Positions 22,612-25,947 of a stretch of 25,947 nucleotides of DNA are shown piece by piece (the stretch's first letter is position 1; the number at the start of each line of letters is the position of its first letter). A program made the translations under genes and the position numbers. A model generated the notes under the pieces. It had not been told where the DNA came from. It was given only the letters and a program-made list of their open reading frames with translations, and made no database searches. Source of the stretch: JAKPCT01 sp029553165 (GTDB lineage: Bacteria; Bacillota; UBA4882; UBA8346); the NCBI GenBank assembly GCA_035359995.1, contig DAORZT010000041.1:1-25947 (forward strand), written 5' to 3'.

Positions 22612-24048
22612 ATGCGCTCAACATTCGGAAGTTTGGAGACTGGCTTACGGGCTTTGAGGACTAATCAATTAGCGTTACAGGTTACTGGTCATAATATTTC
22701 TAATGCCGATACTCCTGGTTATTCGCGGCAAGTTCCGGTGATCAATCCGACTCCGCCATTTACATATCCGGCGTTAAACCGGCATGCTGGCCCGGGCCAG
22801 ATTGGTACAGGCGTCGAAGTATCTTCGATTATGCGGATGAGGGAAGCTTTTTTGGACTATCAGATCCAAAATGAAACTTCATCAAAGGGTCAATGGGAAG
22901 CGCGTCAGTATATCTTAGAACATCTTGAGGTTATTTTTAATGAACCATCGGATTCCGGGATTAGTGCCCGTTTGACACAGTTTTGGGACTCACTGCATGA
23001 GTTGGCGTTTCGTCCTGATGATTCATCAGTGCGTGCCGCATTACGGGAAGATGCGATTGTTTTTACTGACACTTTGCGACATACTTATAGCCAATTAACT
23101 GACTTACAGGCTGATATTGATAAATCGGTTATCAATTTGGTTGATAAAGTTAATACTTTGGCGCAGCAGATTGCTGATTATAATGTAATTATTTGCAAGG
23201 TTATTGGTGCCAATCAGGATCCCAATGATTTATTGGATCAACGGGAACGATTGGTCGAAGAACTTTCGCAACTGGTGAAAGTTAATGTTACGAACGATGC
23301 CTTTGGGCGTTACAATATTTCGGTTGGAGGCGGTATTTTAGTTGCGGGTGACAGTATCTCTCCGTTAATGACTGAGAGAAATCTTGATAACGGCAGGATG
23401 GTTGACGTGATCTGGCAGGTAACCGGTAAGGAAGTTAATTTGACCGGTGGAAAGATTAAAGGTTTTCTCGAGATGCGGGATGAAGAATTAAGTTATTATA
23501 TTGATTCATTAAATACATTGGCAGCTACGCTGATCACCAGATTCAACGAGGTCCATGCCGAAGGATTCGGGCTTAAAGATTCGACTAGCGTCCCGTTCTT
23601 TAAAGGATATAATGCGGAAACAATTGATATCAGTACTGAAATCGCAATGGCGCTTGATACGATTGCTGCTTCAATTGACGTAGCAATACCGCCGGAATTT
23701 CCACATGGCGCTCCCGGAAATGGAGACAATGCTCTAAGACTAACTAAAATTATCAGTCAGGAGTTGCTATTTGGTAATGGGACAATGACACTATCGCAGT
23801 TTTACAATGGGATCATTGCAAAATTGGGAATTGATGCTGAAAAAGCAAACTCAACCCTGAAAAATCAAGAGAGTCTGGTTAACTATTTACATGATCGTCA
23901 GGAATCAATTGCCGGGGTGTCTATTGACGAAGAGATGACCAATTTAATTAAGTATCAAAATGCTTATAATGCATCTTCACGTTATATAACAACAATTGAT
24001 GAGATCTTAGATACTTTAATTAAAAGCACCGGTGTGGTTGGTCGATAG
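22612..24048 (+). CDS. flgK: Flagellar hook-associated protein 1 (FlgK)
   Basis: 478 residues. The N-terminal rod/hook motif (LRALRTNQLALQVTGHNISNADTPGYSRQ) and the C-terminal D0 helix (MTNLIKYQNAYNASSRYITTIDEILDTLI) are both present, so the protein is complete. FlgK forms the first junction ring between hook and filament. It is near the short end of the family, meaning a small variable central domain. A GGGGTG site lies 6-10 bases before the ATG. It follows flgN by 6 bases. Confidence 0.95.
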   Translation: MRSTFGSLETGLRALRTNQLALQVTGHNISNADTPGYSRQVPVINPTPPFTYPALNRHAGPGQIGTGVEVSSIMRMREAFLDYQIQNETSSKGQWEARQYILEHLEVIFNEPSDSGISARLTQFWDSLHELAFRPDDSSVRAALREDAIVFTDTLRHTYSQLTDLQADIDKSVINLVDKVNTLAQQIADYNVIICKVIGANQDPNDLLDQRERLVEELSQLVKVNVTNDAFGRYNISVGGGILVAGDSISPLMTERNLDNGRMVDVIWQVTGKEVNLTGGKIKGFLEMRDEELSYYIDSLNTLAATLITRFNEVHAEGFGLKDSTSVPFFKGYNAETIDISTEIAMALDTIAASIDVAIPPEFPHGAPGNGDNALRLTKIISQELLFGNGTMTLSQFYNGIIAKLGIDAEKANSTLKNQESLVNYLHDRQESIAGVSIDEEMTNLIKYQNAYNASSRYITTIDEILDTLIKSTGVVGR

Positions 24049-24092
24049 AGTTATAAACTGATTAAGTACTGTAATCTATAGGGGTGATTGTG

Positions 24093-24962
24093 ATGCGAGT
24101 TACCGAAAAAATGATCAGCAATGGATTGTCAAGAAATATTAATAAGACAATGAGCAGAATTGATAAAAAATACAGTGAGTTGTCTTCCGGAAAAAGAATT
24201 CAGCGTCCATCAGATGATCCGGTGGCTTTAGTCACAAGTTTGCGGCTGTATGATTCAATCAAAGAAGCCGACCGCTATAAAGAGAATGCCCAAAATGCAA
24301 TCTCCTGGTTGGAGGCTTCGGATGCTGCTTTAGGGGAACTGACCAGTGTGTTGCATCGTTTTGAGGAAGTAGCAGTTGCCGCTTCTAATGGGACTTTAAC
24401 CAGAGAATCACGGGAAGGATTGGCAGCGGAGATCAGAGAATTAAAAAATCATATTCTGCAGATTGCCAATACCCAACATGAACGGCGTTATCTTTTTTCC
24501 GGTCAACAGACGATCAGACCGGCATATGACCAAAACTTTAAATACCAAGGCGATAGTCGCCGCTTTAACATCGAAGTTGGTGCTGACACTTACCTGGAGG
24601 TTAGTGTTACCGGCGATGAAGTCTTTGGCGATTTCTTTGAAAAACTGGACCAATTTGCGACTCATGTTGACGCCGGAGACATCGTTCAAGTTTCGAATGT
24701 TGATATTAAAGAGATTCAAAGTAAGTTGGATCAAGTCTTGGACATTCGGGCATCGCTTGGCGCTAAGGTAAATCGTTTGGAGAAAAATGTTGATCGCCTT
24801 GAATTACTGAATATTCAGTTTAACCAATTGCTGTCGAAGAACGAGGACGTTGATATTGCAGGTGCCGCAATGGAGTTAAAGATGCAGGAAAGTGTTTATC
24901 AGGCTGCATTAGCAACCGGGGCTCGAATCTTACAGATAACCTTAGTGAACTATCTGCGATAA
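24093..24962 (+). CDS. flgL: Flagellar hook-associated protein 3 (FlgL)
   Basis: 289 residues from ATG 24093, 5 bases after AGGGGTGA (24080-24087); the GTG at 24084 falls inside that site. The flagellin-like N-terminus (NINKTMSRIDKKYSELSSGKRI, RPSDDP) and the C-terminal coiled helix (AAMELKMQESVYQAALATGARI) are clear. FlgL is the second junction protein, on which filament flagellin assembles. Confidence 0.93.
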   Translation: MRVTEKMISNGLSRNINKTMSRIDKKYSELSSGKRIQRPSDDPVALVTSLRLYDSIKEADRYKENAQNAISWLEASDAALGELTSVLHRFEEVAVAASNGTLTRESREGLAAEIRELKNHILQIANTQHERRYLFSGQQTIRPAYDQNFKYQGDSRRFNIEVGADTYLEVSVTGDEVFGDFFEKLDQFATHVDAGDIVQVSNVDIKEIQSKLDQVLDIRASLGAKVNRLEKNVDRLELLNIQFNQLLSKNEDVDIAGAAMELKMQESVYQAALATGARILQITLVNYLR

Positions 24963-24989
24963 TATGAAGATATAAGTAAGGTGAGATGA

Positions 24990-25436
24990 ATGAGGCAAAT
25001 TCAGACCAAGTTTTTTGGAATCAAAGAAATCGATGAGAAACAGATAATCCGTTTCCCGATTGGTTTGCCCGGATTCGAACACAGCCATAATTTTATTTTA
25101 TTAAAAGTTGAAGATTCGGTCTTTTCCTGTTTGCAATCAGTCGATAAGGTTGAGACCGCGTTTGTTTTAATATCACCTTTTGAGATCTGTTCCGACTATC
25201 ATTTTAACCTTGATGAAAATACAATTAGCAGACTGGAGATTAATGCTCCTGGTGAAGTTGAAGTATTATCGATTGTAGTTATACCTAATGGCAAGATGAA
25301 TGAAGCAACGGCCAATTTGCAAGCTCCGATCGTAATTAACAAAAACAAAATGCTTGGGCAACAAACAATCTTGGTTGATACTGATTATCCGCTGCGGCTT
25401 CCGATCTGGGAATCAAACAGTTTGGTTGCCAAATAA
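24990..25436 (+). CDS. fliW: Flagellar assembly factor FliW
   Basis: 148 residues with the family pattern FPIGLPGFEHSHNFILL near the N-terminus and PIVINKNKMLGQQTIL near the C-terminus. FliW binds flagellin; when flagellin is secreted, free FliW binds CsrA and relieves repression of flagellin translation. AAGGTGA lies 5 bases before the ATG. It sits next to csrA, as in Bacillus, but yviE is missing between flgL and fliW. Confidence 0.93.
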   Translation: MRQIQTKFFGIKEIDEKQIIRFPIGLPGFEHSHNFILLKVEDSVFSCLQSVDKVETAFVLISPFEICSDYHFNLDENTISRLEINAPGEVEVLSIVVIPNGKMNEATANLQAPIVINKNKMLGQQTILVDTDYPLRLPIWESNSLVAK

Positions 25437-25614
25437 TTATTGTTAACTGATTTAAAATTAAGTTTAATTATTGTTAAATTTATGATATCTTGAAGGAACT
25501 TTCTTGAACTTGGAGAAATATTTACAAATTGTAAAAAGCATGGTAATTTTTTTTATTTTGTGATGTTAATTGTAATGGATTAGATGGTTTATAACTTGTT
25601 CAAGGGGGATTTCA
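25437..25614 (+). promoter_or_regulatory. fliW-csrA intergenic leader with GGA motifs
   Basis: A 178-base AT-rich gap, unusual in a run where spacing is otherwise mostly under 45 bases. GGA triplets, the core of CsrA binding sites, occur at 25495, 25512, 25577 and 25607, the last inside the csrA Shine-Dalgarno site. No convincing promoter was found. CsrA autoregulation is a possibility only. Confidence 0.3.
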
Positions 25615-25851
25615 ATGCTGGTACTAACCAGAAAACGTAATGAAAGTATAATAATCGGCGATGATATAAAAGTAACAATTGTGGAAGTTAAAGGAGACCA
25701 GGTTAAACTGGGAATAACTGCTCCAAAGGACATTACGGTTCATCGCGAAGAGATATACTTAGAAATTCAAAGAGAAAATCAATTAGCTGCCGAATCAACA
25801 TTTGAAGTTAATGAATTGAATGCTTTTTGGCAGAAGAAACAGATCAAATAA
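25615..25851 (+). CDS. csrA: Carbon storage regulator / translational repressor CsrA
   Basis: 78 residues, with the conserved start MLVLTRKRNESIIIGDDI and the RNA-contact region VKLGITAPKDITVHREEIYLEI. The dimer binds GGA motifs in mRNA leaders; with FliW it controls flagellin synthesis. The C-terminal tail (about residues 55-78) is longer than in E. coli CsrA (61 aa), as is usual in flagellated Firmicutes whose CsrA interacts with FliW. AAGGGGGA precedes the ATG. Confidence 0.95.
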   Translation: MLVLTRKRNESIIIGDDIKVTIVEVKGDQVKLGITAPKDITVHREEIYLEIQRENQLAAESTFEVNELNAFWQKKQIK

Positions 25852-25890
25852 GTTGATATCAGTTATTGTATTAATAGTAATACTCTTCAG

Positions 25891-25924
25891 GAGGTTAGCC
25901 TAAAAGGTTAACCTCTTTTTTTTC
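25891..25924 (+). terminator. Terminator after csrA
   Basis: GAGGTTAGCC (25891-25900), loop TAAAA, GGTTAACCTC (25906-25915), then T9. One G-U pair in a 10-bp stem. It closes the comFC-csrA run. Confidence 0.9.
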
Positions 25925-25947
25925 CAATTATTTTTTTAAACATTTTG

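Overview
The window looks like chromosome from a low-GC, anaerobe-like, endospore-forming and flagellated Firmicute. The evidence is clear Shine-Dalgarno sites, TATAAT/TTGACA-type promoters, a sporulation gene (spoIIP), a Bacillus-like comF-flagellar gene order, B12-dependent ribonucleotide reductase, L-lactate dehydrogenase and HemZ. A Pal-like OmpA-family protein and a large membrane-anchored PpiC chaperone hint that the cell may have an outer membrane, as in Limnochordia/Hydrogenispora-like, Halanaerobiales or Negativicutes lineages. That placement is inference; no 16S rRNA or marker search was possible.

Layout. 1-130: end of an upstream unit with a terminator. 130-723 (-): an SH3-plus-membrane protein gene cut by an in-frame TGA. 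901-3235 (+): nrdJ, split by a one-base frameshift in an A7 run. 3313-6393 (+): ldh, a metallo-beta-lactamase-fold hydrolase and hemZ. 6390-9373 (+): a good sigma-A promoter that overlaps the hemZ stop codon, then a PpiC/TPR chaperone and hisS. 9509-12123 (+): aspS, a 6S RNA gene with its own promoter, and the 5-formyltetrahydrofolate cyclo-ligase gene (the same 6S-cyclo-ligase pairing as E. coli ssrS-ygfA), closed by a two-way terminator. 12188-13270 (-): Pal-like TIG/OmpA protein. 13535-14119 (+): two tandem paralogous mini-genes of 46 and 44 residues encoding zinc ribbons, each with its own near-consensus promoter and its own terminator. 14172-14612 (+): rseC-like. 14633-15778 (-): spoIIP. 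15968-20456 (+): Gx-type membrane protein, recD2, comFA. 20590-25851 (+): comFC, yvyF-like, flgM, flgN, flgK, flgL, fliW, csrA, closed by a terminator.

How the genes work together. The last block follows the Bacillus subtilis comF-flagellar order, without comFB and yviE. It holds the flagellar checkpoint: FlgM (anti-sigma-28), FlgN (chaperone for FlgK/FlgL), the hook-filament junction proteins, and the FliW-CsrA pair that couples flagellin secretion to its translation. HisS, AspS and the 6S RNA form a translation/transcription housekeeping block. Several start codons were moved to the position set by the Shine-Dalgarno site: nrdJ, pal, spoIIP, recD2, yvyF, flgM and flgL. TTG starts appear in aspS, pal and spoIIP.

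Most worth a second look: the twin zinc-ribbon mini-genes, the two adjacent single-base lesions (nonsense and frameshift) at the left end, the 29-bp palindrome between spoIIP and its divergent neighbour, and the outer-membrane-type protein in a spore former. No CRISPR array, transposon, phage gene, tRNA or rRNA was seen.
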